From contig CANQRG010000010.1 in the NCBI GenBank assembly GCA_947626165.1, forward strand, positions 1 to 64,000: a stretch of 64,000 nucleotides of DNA, read 5' to 3'. A model generated the notes under the pieces. It was not told the DNA's origin. It ran no database searches and worked only from the letters and a program-made list of their open reading frames with translations. Shown one piece after another: positions 16,392 to 25,399 of this stretch; the first letter of the stretch is position 1; each line of letters starts with the position of its first letter. This DNA is from an uncultured Clostridia bacterium. Lineage in GTDB: Bacteria; Bacillota; Clostridia; Oscillospirales; Ruminococcaceae. The translations under genes and the position numbers were made by a program.

Positions 16392-18632
16392 ATGGCAAGA
16401 AAAAAGAAACAAGAGGAAAAGAAAAAGCTTCCCGAAGTAAACGCTTATATCGAGGGAGCAGGACAGGTCGTTGAGGAGAGGATAACAGAAACTCTTGAAA
16501 AAAACTATATGCCTTATGCAATGAGCGTTATAGTATCAAGGGCGTTCCCTGAGATTGACGGATTTAAGCCCTCTCACAGAAAGCTGCTTTATACAATGTA
16601 TAAAATGGGACTGCTCACAGGTGCAAGAACTAAGTCTGCCAATGTTGTAGGTCAGACTATGCGGCTTAACCCTCACGGCGACGCAGCTATTTACGAGACT
16701 ATGGTCAGGCTTTCAAGGGGAAACGAAACGCTTTTGCACCCTTATGTTGACTCAAAGGGAAACTTCGGTAAGGCGTATTCAAAGAATATGGCTTATGCGG
16801 CTTCACGTTATACTGAGGTTAAATTAGACCCCATCTGCAACGAGCTTTTCCGTGACATTGACAAAGATACTGTTGATTTTGTTCCGAATTATGATAACAC
16901 AATGCAGGAGCCAACTCTTCTCCCTGCGACATTTCCGTCTATTCTTGTAAATGCAAATGTCGGAATAGGAGTTTCAATGGCAAGTTCGGTTTGTTCATTT
17001 AATCTTTCTGAAATATGTGAGACAACAATAGCCTTGATGAAAAACAAGGATTTCAATATTTTAGAGACGTTAAAAGGTCCTGATTTTTCGTCTGGCGCGT
17101 TTTTGCTGTATGATGAAGACGAACTAAAGAAAATATACGAAGCTGGCAGAGGTTCAGTTAAGCTGAGAGCGAAGTACAATTATGATAAGAGCGACAACTG
17201 CATTGAGATAACTGAGATTCCTCCGACAACCACTATAGAGACAATAATTGAAAAGATAGTATCGCTTATTAAGCAGGGTAAGATAAAAGAGATCCAGTAT
17301 ATAAGAGACGAAACAGATTTAAGCGGACTTAAAATAACGATTGATTTAAAAAGAGCCACCGACCCTGATAAACTTATGCAAAAGCTGTATAAACTTACGC
17401 CGCTTCAGGATACTTATTCTGCAAACTTTAATGTACTTGTAAACGGATATCCAAAGGTAATGGGCGTTTATGAGATATTGAGCGAATGGATAAAGTTCAG
17501 AACAGGCTGTGTAAAGCGCAGAGTTTCATTTGACTTAAAGAAAAAGCAGGACAGGCTTCATCTTTTAAAGGGACTTTCAAAGATTTTGCTTGATATTGAC
17601 AAGGCAATTAAGATTATCCGTGAGACTAAGGAAGAGGCTGAGGTAGTTCCGAACCTTATGATTGGATTTTCTATAGACGAGATTCAAGCGGAATATGTTG
17701 CCGAGATCAAGCTGCGCCATCTAAATAAGGAGTATATCCTAAAGAGACTTCAGGATATAGAACAGCTTCAGGCTGATATAGAAGATATGATTGATATTCT
17801 CGACAGTGAAAGACGTATTAAGAAAATTATAATCGATGAGCTTAGTGAAGTTTCTAAAAAGTATGGAAAGCCGAGAAAAACGCAGTTTTACTATGCAGAT
17901 GACGTTGAAGAATATGTTGAAACAGAAGAAGTGTCCGACTATAAGTGTACTATCTTTATGTCAAAGAGCGGTTATTTTAAGAAGATAACTCCGCAGTCGC
18001 TGAGAATGGCAAACACCCAAAAGTTAAAAGACGGAGATGTTATTACTCAGGAGATCGAGATAACAAACAGAGCAGAACTTTTATTCTTCACTGACAAGGC
18101 AACTGTTTACAAATCAAAGGCGTCAAACTTCGAAGATACAAAGGCAAGCGCTCTGGGAGACTATATTCCTGCGGCTCTAGGCTTTGACGACGGCGAGAAT
18201 GTAAAATATATGGTTGCCACGACCGATTACAGCGGATATATGATATTTGTATTTGAGAACGGCAAAGCTGCAAAGGTACCGCTTAAGGCATATGAAACAA
18301 AGACCAACAGAAAAAAGCTAGCAAACGCTTATGGAGCAAAGTCAGGACTTGTTGAGGCATTTCATATTGATGATGAGGTCAATCTGATGCTTAAGTCATC
18401 AAACAGCAGGGTTATAATATTTAACACAGGTATGCTTTTGCCTAAAGCGTCAAGAGACACAATAGGCGTTCAGGCTCTTACGCTTAAATCAAAAAATACG
18501 CTTGACAAGGCTTTTATAGTTGATGATGAGACGCTTAAATCAATGTCAAAATATAAAACAAAAAATATCCCTGCGGCGGGAAGCTTTGCAAAGGATATGG
18601 AAGACCCGGATCAAATGAAATTATCTCTTTGA
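16392..18632 (+). CDS. parC: Type IIA topoisomerase A subunit, divergent ParC type
   Basis: DNA-breaking subunit, 746 residues. The winged-helix and tower regions begin with YMPYAMSVIVSRAFPEIDGF and SHRKLLYTMYKMGL. The active-site tyrosine is Tyr140 in AASRYTEVKL. NPHGDAAIYETMVRLS matches the quinolone-resistance region, with Ala98 at the position of E. coli GyrA Ser83 and Glu102 at Asp87. The C-terminal part (about 490-730) has blade-like repeats (IFMSKSGYFKKIT, TDKATVYKSKASNFED) but no clear GyrA box, which fits ParC. The ribosome site is weak (GAAGGC 15 bases upstream). It partners the gene at 14318. Confidence 0.85.
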   Translation: MARKKKQEEKKKLPEVNAYIEGAGQVVEERITETLEKNYMPYAMSVIVSRAFPEIDGFKPSHRKLLYTMYKMGLLTGARTKSANVVGQTMRLNPHGDAAIYETMVRLSRGNETLLHPYVDSKGNFGKAYSKNMAYAASRYTEVKLDPICNELFRDIDKDTVDFVPNYDNTMQEPTLLPATFPSILVNANVGIGVSMASSVCSFNLSEICETTIALMKNKDFNILETLKGPDFSSGAFLLYDEDELKKIYEAGRGSVKLRAKYNYDKSDNCIEITEIPPTTTIETIIEKIVSLIKQGKIKEIQYIRDETDLSGLKITIDLKRATDPDKLMQKLYKLTPLQDTYSANFNVLVNGYPKVMGVYEILSEWIKFRTGCVKRRVSFDLKKKQDRLHLLKGLSKILLDIDKAIKIIRETKEEAEVVPNLMIGFSIDEIQAEYVAEIKLRHLNKEYILKRLQDIEQLQADIEDMIDILDSERRIKKIIIDELSEVSKKYGKPRKTQFYYADDVEEYVETEEVSDYKCTIFMSKSGYFKKITPQSLRMANTQKLKDGDVITQEIEITNRAELLFFTDKATVYKSKASNFEDTKASALGDYIPAALGFDDGENVKYMVATTDYSGYMIFVFENGKAAKVPLKAYETKTNRKKLANAYGAKSGLVEAFHIDDEVNLMLKSSNSRVIIFNTGMLLPKASRDTIGVQALTLKSKNTLDKAFIVDDETLKSMSKYKTKNIPAAGSFAKDMEDPDQMKLSL

Positions 18633-18663
18633 TACCAAAAGGTTACAAAATTTAATATTCTTT

Positions 18664-18696
18664 AAAATTCGCTCATATAAAATCAGGGCGAATTTT
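18664..18696 (+). terminator. Terminator after parC
   Basis: Nine-bp stem AAAATTCGC / GCGAATTTT, with the right arm running into further T residues. Confidence 0.7.
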
Positions 18697-18897
18697 TTGT
18701 TTAATTTGATGAAAATATGCATATTATTTCATATAGAAGCAACTACAATTCAACATTATTAGATGTTGAAAATAGACAAAAAAATAATTCTATATAATTC
18801 GTTAAATGTGCAAAAGTTACAAAATACAAAGGATTTAATTAATTATTACAGAATAGATACAAATTGTTTCATAATGTCTACAATTAGATTAAAGTTG

Positions 18898-18926
18898 TTG
18901 ACTTTGAGAAATAATGTTGATATCAT
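18898..18926 (+). promoter_or_regulatory. Promoter of the PASTA pseudokinase gene
   Basis: TTGACT (18898-18903), 17-base spacer, TATCAT (18921-18926). It lies downstream of an in-frame upstream ATG, so it supports the start at 18961. Confidence 0.55.
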
Positions 18927-18960
18927 AGGTACACGAAAAAGTATGTTTACGGAGGCTTTT

Positions 18961-20739
18961 ATGGAAAATATTCAAAATCTCTGTATGGGATGTATGAATG
19001 AATTAGAAGAAGACGGAACCTGTAGTTATTGCAATTACAATCCGGATTCGCCGTTTCTTCAATCATATTTACCGCCGAAGTCCATACTTGATGAGAGATA
19101 CATTGTAGGAAAGGTTTTGTCGTATAACGGCGAGGGCGCTTCGTATATTGGTTTTGATACAGTGACCTCTACAAAGGTCGTTATTCACGAATATATGCCA
19201 GACACGCTATGCTCAAGAACAAAGCAAAGCCCAAAGGTCATGGTTAAAACCGATTCTCTTAACAAGTATAAGACTTATATGTCGGAATATGCAGAGCTTA
19301 ATAAATCATTATCCAGAATGAGAACTCTTTCGCATCTTGTTCCTGCAATTGATATGTTTGCTGAAAATAACACTATGTATGCAATTTCAAAGTACGTAGA
19401 GGGCATAACACTGAAAAAGTTTTTGCAGGGCAACGGAGACAGGCTAAGCTGGGAGCAAATCAAAAAGATTTTTCCGCCGATTTTTACAACGCTTAGTCTT
19501 ATACACAATTCGGGAATAATACACGGAGGTATCTGTCCTGATAATATTATCGTAACGCCAAAGGGAGAGCTTAAACTAATTGGTTTCAGTATAAGCACGG
19601 CAAGGGTGGAAAATTCAGATTTATCATCTGAGCTTTATCCTGGGTACGCCGCACCTGAGCAGTATAATTCTATGGACTGGCTAGGTACATGGACCGATGT
19701 TTATGCGATTGCGGCAGTGCTTTATAGAATGCTTACAGGTGTTTTGCCGCCTAATGCTTTTTCAAGAAAGCAGGCTGACAATATAATAGACTTAAGCCAA
19801 ATGAGTATAGATATACCTCAGAATGTATCAAGAGTAATTATGCAGGCTCTTAGGGTAAACCCTGAAACTAGAGTTCAGACTATTACCGAGCTTGTTACAA
19901 AGCTTTTTGAACAGCCTGAGTATGTTGTCGAGCATAAAAAGGGCGCAACTCAGACAATACACGTAGACACAGATGATCGTATTAGAAACAGCTATATTGA
20001 AGATGAAGAGGACGAGCCGGAAGAAGAAGAGGAAACAGAAAAGAAGAACCTTGTTCCCACAGTTGTAGGCTCTGTAGTATTAGCTCTGCTTGTGGGTGTC
20101 GGATTGTTCTTTTTAGCGCAGATGTTCACAGGTGGCGGCGATAATAGCTCGTCTAACACGGTATCTGGAAATATAACGTCTGTAACTGTTACTGCTGAAA
20201 CAACAGTTTCTGACAGCAGTGACGCCAGCTCTGATTCTTCAAGCAAAGTTGATTACGGTACGGGCGCTGTTATGCCTGATTTAAAGGGTCTGGAGTATGA
20301 AAATGTAATCGAATCAATTGAAAATGATTTTAATATTGTAATAAAGGAAAAGAAGAGCAAAAAATATGGCGAGGGTATTATTATAAAACAGAGTATTCCT
20401 GCCGATGCGGAGTACGATCCTGCTAGAAAGAATACTCTTAAGCTAACTATTTCAACTGGCAGCGGAGATGCAAGCTCCGATTATGGATCATCAGATAACT
20501 CATATACTGATTCAGCCTCGGATTCTTCATATACAGATAAACCGGTTATTCCTGATTTTTCAGGCTATACGTCAACAAGCTATGGAGAGGTTTTATCAAA
20601 ACTCGGTATAACCTATGCGTTTTCATTTGTTGAAAGCGACAGTGTGCCATCGGGTAATGTTATAGCTACCAGCACCGCTGTCGGACAGGAATTTGACACA
20701 ACTACGGGAGATGTGCTTACGGTTACTGTTGCACAGTAG
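18961..20739 (+). CDS. Membrane protein with zinc-ribbon, pseudokinase and PASTA domains
   Basis: 592 residues. A zinc ribbon (Cys8, Cys11, Cys21, Cys24) precedes a protein-kinase fold (about 45-330), an acidic linker, one membrane helix (about 363-384) and two PASTA repeats (VMPDLKGLEYENV and VIPDFSGYTSTSYGEV). The kinase domain keeps APEQY and TDVYAIAAVLYRMLTG but has lost all catalytic residues: the ATP-binding Lys is His76 (VVIHEYMP), HRD is HGG (188-190) and DFG is GFS (208-210). It is thus probably a pseudokinase that senses muropeptides through PASTA and signals by binding. Start: GGAGG lies 6 bases before this ATG and the promoter at 18898 excludes a start 66 codons upstream. The active PrkC is at 39858. 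Confidence 0.85.
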   Translation: MENIQNLCMGCMNELEEDGTCSYCNYNPDSPFLQSYLPPKSILDERYIVGKVLSYNGEGASYIGFDTVTSTKVVIHEYMPDTLCSRTKQSPKVMVKTDSLNKYKTYMSEYAELNKSLSRMRTLSHLVPAIDMFAENNTMYAISKYVEGITLKKFLQGNGDRLSWEQIKKIFPPIFTTLSLIHNSGIIHGGICPDNIIVTPKGELKLIGFSISTARVENSDLSSELYPGYAAPEQYNSMDWLGTWTDVYAIAAVLYRMLTGVLPPNAFSRKQADNIIDLSQMSIDIPQNVSRVIMQALRVNPETRVQTITELVTKLFEQPEYVVEHKKGATQTIHVDTDDRIRNSYIEDEEDEPEEEEETEKKNLVPTVVGSVVLALLVGVGLFFLAQMFTGGGDNSSSNTVSGNITSVTVTAETTVSDSSDASSDSSSKVDYGTGAVMPDLKGLEYENVIESIENDFNIVIKEKKSKKYGEGIIIKQSIPADAEYDPARKNTLKLTISTGSGDASSDYGSSDNSYTDSASDSSYTDKPVIPDFSGYTSTSYGEVLSKLGITYAFSFVESDSVPSGNVIATSTAVGQEFDTTTGDVLTVTVAQ

Positions 20740-20753
20740 TATATTATTGTAAT

Positions 20754-20790
20754 TAACAGGTGATCACAAGTTTAGGGGTCACTTGTTTTT
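20754..20790 (+). terminator. Terminator after the pseudokinase gene
   Basis: Stem AACAGGTGA / TCACTTGTT with a run of T residues right behind it. Confidence 0.75.
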
Positions 20791-20835
20791 TATTTAAATA
20801 AAAAATTAAACTTATGTGAATGATTTAATATAATC

Positions 20836-20864
20836 TTGACTTAAATCTGCCTATGTGGTAGTAT
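20836..20864 (+). promoter_or_regulatory. Promoter of pfkA
   Basis: TTGACT (20836-20841), 17-base spacer, TAGTAT (20859-20864), about 45 bases before the pfkA ATG. Confidence 0.5.
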
Positions 20865-20909
20865 ACTTATGGGTTATTTTATCTATTTTTTATTGGAGGC
20901 AATATTTTT

Positions 20910-21872
20910 ATGGTAAAATCTATAGGAGTTTTAACTAGCGGAGGCGACGCTCCGGGAATGAATGCTGCGGTCAGGTCTGTTACAAGAGCGGCTCTTAACA
21001 AGGGAATGAAGGTATTTGGAATCCGCAGGGGATATAACGGACTTATCAACGGCGATATTATCGAAATGAATGCAAGATCTGTTTCGGGAATTATACAAAG
21101 AGGCGGAACAGTATTATATACGGCGCGGTGTCCGGAGTTTAAAACTGAAGAGGGTGTTTTAAAGGCTAAGTCTATGTGTGAAAAGATGGGGCTTGACGGA
21201 ATTGTTGTAATCGGCGGAGACGGTTCTTTCAGAGGCGCTGCCGACCTTTCAGCACATGGTATTCCATGTATCGGTCTGCCCGGAACTATAGACAATGATA
21301 TTGCCTGTACTGAATATACTATAGGTTATGATACGGCTATGAATACCGCAATGGAGATGGTCGACAAGCTAAAGGATACAACTCAGTCACACGACAGATG
21401 CTCGGTTGTTGAGGTTATGGGAAGAAGAGCAGGATATATTGCTGTAAATGTTGCGGCTGCTGTTGGAGCTGAGTGTGCTATCACAGTTGAAGAAGGATAC
21501 GACTTAGATGAAATAATAAAGAAGATACTTGCTAACAGGTCTTCCGGCAAAACGCACTCGGTTATAATAGTATCTGAGGGAATAGGCAATTCTGAGCAGA
21601 TTGCGAGAGACATTGAGGAAAAGACAGGTATAGAGTCAAGAGCTACGATTCTAGGTCACGTTCAAAGAGGCGGTTCGCCAACGCTTCGTGACAGAATCGT
21701 TGCTACTGAAATGGGTTATTATGCTGTTGAGCTTTTGGAAAAAGGTATAGGAAACAGAGTGATCGGATTAAGGGATAACAAGGTTTACGACGTTGATATT
21801 CAGGAGGCGCTTACTATGACCAAGCCTTTTGACAGTAGGATTTATAAAATTCTAAACGATACAGCATATTAA
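20910..21872 (+). CDS. pfkA: ATP-dependent 6-phosphofructokinase
   Basis: Phosphorylates fructose 6-phosphate in glycolysis. 320 residues, the standard bacterial length. The ATP site begins VLTSGGDAPGMNAAVR. GGDGSFRGA keeps Gly105, the residue that marks ATP rather than pyrophosphate enzymes. The catalytic loop PGTIDNDI has Asp128. MGRRAGYIA and the late HVQRGGSPTLRDR bind fructose 6-phosphate. A TTGGAGG ribosome site precedes the ATG. Own promoter and preceding terminator make it monocistronic; the THF riboswitch of the next gene starts 12 bases past its stop. Confidence 0.97.
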   Translation: MVKSIGVLTSGGDAPGMNAAVRSVTRAALNKGMKVFGIRRGYNGLINGDIIEMNARSVSGIIQRGGTVLYTARCPEFKTEEGVLKAKSMCEKMGLDGIVVIGGDGSFRGAADLSAHGIPCIGLPGTIDNDIACTEYTIGYDTAMNTAMEMVDKLKDTTQSHDRCSVVEVMGRRAGYIAVNVAAAVGAECAITVEEGYDLDEIIKKILANRSSGKTHSVIIVSEGIGNSEQIARDIEEKTGIESRATILGHVQRGGSPTLRDRIVATEMGYYAVELLEKGIGNRVIGLRDNKVYDVDIQEALTMTKPFDSRIYKILNDTAY

Positions 21873-21883
21873 TAGAATAAAAA

Positions 21884-21989
21884 AGCATACAGAGTAGGAG
21901 ATCAGGCGTAAAGTGTCGGGCAGACGGGGAGTTGCTGCTTGAACGAAAAGCTTTAGCTTGCGGTTTGGTTTCCGCATCCCGCTGAATGC
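21884..21989 (+). ncRNA. Tetrahydrofolate (THF) riboswitch
   Basis: The conserved blocks appear in order: AGAGTAGGAG, GGCGTAAAGTG, GGGGAGTTG, AACGAA, CGGTTTGG and CGCATCCCGCT. P1 is GCAT/ATGC, P2 is GGAGATCA/TGGTTTCC, and P3 is CGGGCAG/CTGCTTG with the conserved loop; a small AAGCTTTAGCTT hairpin follows. This is the layout of THF riboswitches. It sits directly upstream of a FolT-like ECF S component, as expected. Pairing of the GCAT-rich sequence downstream (about 22000-22030) could mask the GGAGGT ribosome site. Confidence 0.88.
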
Positions 21990-22049
21990 ATAACGAAGCT
22001 TTTCATGCTCCATTATGCACAAAGCATATTTAAAATGGAGGTTAAAATT

Positions 22050-22658
22050 ATGGAAAGCTTTTTTAATTTGTTTAAGGATTCAGCTCAAGAGCTGAAAAAA
22101 ATAAGTACGCTCACCGTATGCGGTGTGTTGATGGCATTGTCAATCGTTATGAGAAATATGGCGATTAATATTACGCCGGATTTGCGTATTACCTTTTCCT
22201 TTTTTGGAATAATGGCGATTGCAATGCTTTACGGCCCTGTGGTCTGCGTTATTTCAAATGTAGGTGTAGATGTAATAGGATATGTTCTCGACGGCTATAA
22301 GGCAAGAGATTATAATTTAGGTCTGCTTGCAGTTAAGATTATTATTGCACTTATTTACGGTATATGCCTTTATAAAAAGACAACAGGTAAATCAATTATC
22401 ATTTCTGGAATTATTTCTAGAGTTATAGTTGTTATCCTGTGCAATCTTGTGCTTAATTCCGCAGTGCTTTACTATTGCTATACTAATAAAAATTTTCCGT
22501 TTATGTCAGCTTCAGAATGGACGGCTTTCAGGATTTGGTTTACTCCAAGACTGATTAAAAACTGCGTGATGCTGCCTATAGAACTTGTGATGGTATCACT
22601 TCTTCTGCCTATGATCTCACAGGCTTATAAAAGGATATTCAAAAAAGTGTCGGCATAA
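22050..22658 (+). CDS. folT: Folate-type ECF transporter substrate-binding (S) component
   Basis: 202 residues with five to six membrane helices. The N-terminal LTVCGVLMALSIVMRNMAI and DLRITFSFFGIMAIAMLYGPVVC resemble S components of energy-coupling-factor transporters of the folate/thiamine group, which work with a shared EcfA/A'/T module encoded elsewhere. The THF riboswitch in front makes folate the likely substrate. I chose the ATG at 22050 because GGAGGT stands 7 bases before it; an upstream ATG at 22005 would overlap the riboswitch expression platform. Confidence 0.82.
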   Translation: MESFFNLFKDSAQELKKISTLTVCGVLMALSIVMRNMAINITPDLRITFSFFGIMAIAMLYGPVVCVISNVGVDVIGYVLDGYKARDYNLGLLAVKIIIALIYGICLYKKTTGKSIIISGIISRVIVVILCNLVLNSAVLYYCYTNKNFPFMSASEWTAFRIWFTPRLIKNCVMLPIELVMVSLLLPMISQAYKRIFKKVSA

Positions 22659-22720
22659 TTATATCTGAATTGAAAACTTATAGATTTGCCAATTATACAT
22701 AAAGAAAGGTTTTGTTTAAA

Positions 22721-23548
22721 ATGATAAATGTAGGGTTTATCGGTGCAGGAAATATGGGCTTTGCAATAATGAAGGGTATTTTTGACAGCGGACTTTGCAA
22801 ATGCAATGATAAGTGTGCAGCCTCCCCAAGCATACAGCTTTATGCATTTGACACCGATAATGAAAAGTTAAAAAGGCTGGAGCAGTACAATGTTTCCGCT
22901 TGCATATCTGCACAGGAATTAGCAGAAAGATGCAAGTATATTTTTCTTGCGATAAAGCCGCAGCAGTTAGACGAGGTTTTAGATAATATAAAAGATAAGA
23001 TAACAAGTGAAAATGTAATAATTTCAATCTGTGCCGGAATAACAGGGGAGTACATAAAGTCAAAGACGATCCCTAATGCTAAGGTTGTTCTTGTAATGCC
23101 TAACACACCGCTTTTGCTGGGTGAGGGGGCATCCGCTTTGGCAAGGGTAGAGCCTGTTTCTGATGACGAGTTTGAACTTGTATGTCGTATTTTCTCCTCA
23201 TGCGGAGAGATCGCTGTTATTGATAAAGAAAAAATGAAAGAGATTATTGCGATCAACGGTTCGTCGCCAGCATTTATATATCTTTACGCAAAGGCTTTTG
23301 TTGACTATGCTAAGTCTGTAGGAATAGATGAATCAGTCGCAAAGACGCTTTTTGCAAAGACGCTTATCGGTTCTGCAAAGATGATAACTGACAGCGGAAA
23401 TTCTATAGACGAGCTGATAAAAATGGTATCCTCAAAGGGCGGAACTACTATTGCAGGACTTGAAAAGCTGAGAGAGGGAAATTTGGAGGATACTGTTAAA
23501 AAAGCCTGCGAGGCTTGTACAAAGAGAGCATATGAGCTAGCCGATTAG
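22721..23548 (+). CDS. proC: Pyrroline-5-carboxylate reductase
   Basis: Last step of proline synthesis: reduction of 1-pyrroline-5-carboxylate with NAD(P)H. 275 residues. The Rossmann motif VGFIGAGNMGFAIMKG opens the protein; IFLAIKPQQLDEVL and IISICAGITGEYI follow. The C-terminal substrate domain has VMPNTPLLLGEGASAL and the signature SSPAFIYLYAKAFVDYA ... TIAGLEKLREG. AAAGAAAGG serves as ribosome site; I chose MINVGF as the start, three codons inside the longest frame. Confidence 0.95.
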   Translation: MINVGFIGAGNMGFAIMKGIFDSGLCKCNDKCAASPSIQLYAFDTDNEKLKRLEQYNVSACISAQELAERCKYIFLAIKPQQLDEVLDNIKDKITSENVIISICAGITGEYIKSKTIPNAKVVLVMPNTPLLLGEGASALARVEPVSDDEFELVCRIFSSCGEIAVIDKEKMKEIIAINGSSPAFIYLYAKAFVDYAKSVGIDESVAKTLFAKTLIGSAKMITDSGNSIDELIKMVSSKGGTTIAGLEKLREGNLEDTVKKACEACTKRAYELAD

Positions 23549-23592
23549 AAACAAGAGGTATATTATGTAAAAAGCCTGATGCGGCTCACTGC

Positions 23593-23648
23593 TCTTGCAG
23601 CTCTCATCTTGCGTCTTGCATCTTGCTTCTGGCTTCTTGCATCTAGTA
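23593..23648 (+). repeat. 7-bp tandem repeat array (8 units)
   Basis: Eight consecutive 7-mers in register, mostly TCTTGCA/TCTTGCT/TCTTGCG with TCTGGCT and a final TCTAGTA. It is the same motif as at 29144-29262 and 53463-53490. It lies between proC and spoIIM. Confidence 0.7.
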
Positions 23649-23715
23649 GAGTAATATATGTTTGTCCAAAAGCATATAATCAACTAACGAAGTTAAAAAA
23701 CAGGGAGTTGATTAT

Positions 23716-24309
23716 ATGACAGAAAGAAATTCAAAGCCAAATGTTATTTTCAGAATAATGCTTCTTATGATAGCAGGAGTATTAATAGGAACATTGGCTT
23801 TTTCTTTTATTAAGACAAGCACTCTCAGCGATTTGAATTTGATTGAGAATGATTATTTGTCAATGAGGGAGAACGGCGGGTATGTAAAAATCTTATACAG
23901 CTCGCTTTTAAATTCGTCTACTCTTATAATTGTGCTATTTCTGCTAGGCTTTTGTGCAATAGCTCAGCCTGTTTCTGTATTGATACCTGTTTACAAAGGA
24001 ATGGGCTTTGGCGTGACTATCGCGCAGATATATTCAGAAAACGGCGTCAACGGATTTTTTTCTGCAATTATTCTTATCTTGCCTTGTGCCCTTATTTCAT
24101 CTTATGCACTTTTTATAGCGGTCAGGGAATCGCTTAGAATGTCAAACCGTTTTTTCTCACAGGCTTTTTTAGACAGACGATGTGAGAGCGACAGCATTAA
24201 TGATTATGTTAAGCTTTATGCAGTTAAATTTTTGGTACTGGAGGCTGTTACCGCTGTTTCTGCCGCAGTTGACTGTCTTAGTTCTTTGGTGTATAATGTG
24301 TTAAAGTGA
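23716..24309 (+). CDS. spoIIM: Stage II sporulation protein M family
   Basis: 197 residues with about five membrane helices. SLLNSSTLIIVLFLLGFCAI and QPVSVLIPVYKGMGFGVTIA match the SpoIIM (DUF95) core. In sporulation SpoIIM assembles with SpoIID and SpoIIP into the peptidoglycan machine that drives engulfment. The ribosome site is CAGGGAG. A DUF624-type membrane protein follows 35 bases downstream. SpoIIM-like proteins also occur in other roles, so function in engulfment is likely but not proven. Confidence 0.8.
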   Translation: MTERNSKPNVIFRIMLLMIAGVLIGTLAFSFIKTSTLSDLNLIENDYLSMRENGGYVKILYSSLLNSSTLIIVLFLLGFCAIAQPVSVLIPVYKGMGFGVTIAQIYSENGVNGFFSAIILILPCALISSYALFIAVRESLRMSNRFFSQAFLDRRCESDSINDYVKLYAVKFLVLEAVTAVSAAVDCLSSLVYNVLK

Positions 24310-24344
24310 CTTTGTTTAGGAAGTTTAAGGTATGGTGATGTAAA

Positions 24345-25235
24345 GTGGGATTTTTCAGCAATTATGAAAATGCAGGACCGGGTATTCCAAAGGCTCCGCA
24401 GGAAAAAACCGATTTCTTTAAATTCTTTGAAATATACGTGCGTCGGTTCTGGAAGCTGATGGAGATAAATCTTATGTACTTTATTTTCTATCTTCCGCTT
24501 TTTCTGGGAATGACTATATTGTTTAAAGAAACAATAAGTATGAACATAAAGGTAGTAGGAATAGGCGCTCTGAGTATTATTTTTATTGCATCTATCGGAC
24601 CTGCCACTGCAGGGTTTACAAAGGTGATTAGAAATTACTCTCAGGAGAGAAATGCATTTGTATTTATTGATTTTTTTGACACATTTAAAAAGTGCTATAG
24701 GCAGTCGTTTATAATGGGCATCATAGATGTTATTTTTGCAGTAGGATTTGTGGTGTCGGTTGTTTCTTACAGCACATGGGCTCAGCAGAACTCGATTATG
24801 TATATTCCGTTTATCATATGTCTTAGTTGTATGTTGATGTTTATAATGATGCATTTTTACATTTATCAGCTTATCGTTTCAACAAATCTGTCTCTTATGC
24901 AGATAATAAAGAACTCGTTTCTGCTTGTCGGAATAAGCGTTAAGAGATGCTTGTTTAATATATTGATTATTGCAATTATTGTATTTCTAATATTATTCTT
25001 TTATCCGTATTCAGTATTTGTTGTTCCGTTTTTGCCTTTAAGTTTCGGTTGCTTTTTGATTTGCTTTAACTGTTATCCGTTTATAAGAAAGTATGTAATT
25101 CAGCCTTATTATAAGGCAAGGGGAGAGGAAAGCCCTGAGTTTGATTACCTAAAGGACGACGGCGAGACAGTTTTTGAGGACAAGGGCGGTACGGAAACTC
25201 CTATAAAGAAACAGAGAAGACGCAGTATTAAGTAA
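24345..25235 (+). CDS. DUF624 (YesL-like) membrane protein
   Basis: 296 residues with about six membrane helices. The segment SIGPATAGFTKVIRNYSQERNAFVFIDFFDTFKKCY is the hallmark of the YesL/DUF624 family. A basic tail (KKQRRRSIK) ends the protein. GTG start with a weak GGTGAT ribosome site, 35 bases behind spoIIM and possibly co-transcribed. The molecular function of the family is unknown; YesL lies in polysaccharide-use operons of Bacillus, but nothing of that kind is near here. Confidence 0.7.
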   Translation: MGFFSNYENAGPGIPKAPQEKTDFFKFFEIYVRRFWKLMEINLMYFIFYLPLFLGMTILFKETISMNIKVVGIGALSIIFIASIGPATAGFTKVIRNYSQERNAFVFIDFFDTFKKCYRQSFIMGIIDVIFAVGFVVSVVSYSTWAQQNSIMYIPFIICLSCMLMFIMMHFYIYQLIVSTNLSLMQIIKNSFLLVGISVKRCLFNILIIAIIVFLILFFYPYSVFVVPFLPLSFGCFLICFNCYPFIRKYVIQPYYKARGEESPEFDYLKDDGETVFEDKGGTETPIKKQRRRSIK

Positions 25236-25252
25236 GTTAATATTATAGTAGA

Positions 25253-25285
25253 ACCGCCGTGTATGGGTAAAATCATAGCGGCGGT
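25253..25285 (+). terminator. Hairpin after the DUF624 gene
   Basis: Seven-bp GC-rich stem ACCGCCG / CGGCGGT; the T-tract behind it is weak. Confidence 0.5.
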
Positions 25286-25321
25286 AATATTTATGTTGTA
25301 ATGATAGAATAAAACATTTTC

Positions 25322-25350
25322 TTGACAATGTAATTATATTGTGATATAAT
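25322..25350 (+). promoter_or_regulatory. Promoter and operator of the toxin-antitoxin operon
   Basis: A consensus sigma-A promoter: TTGACA (25322-25327), 17-base spacer, TATAAT (25345-25350). A perfect inverted repeat ATTATAT-TGTG-ATATAAT (25333-25350) covers the spacer and the -10 box, the typical position for an autorepressing RelB/DinJ antitoxin. Confidence 0.75.
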
Positions 25351-25399
25351 AATCAAAAAAGGATACAATAACATAAAATAAAGTTAGGGGGTTGATTTT

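Noticed and set aside
18763-18960. N-terminal extension of 66 residues for the pseudokinase
   Set aside because: It lacks a ribosome site, is unlike the rest in composition, and includes the promoter at 18898; GGAGG stands before the ATG at 18961.
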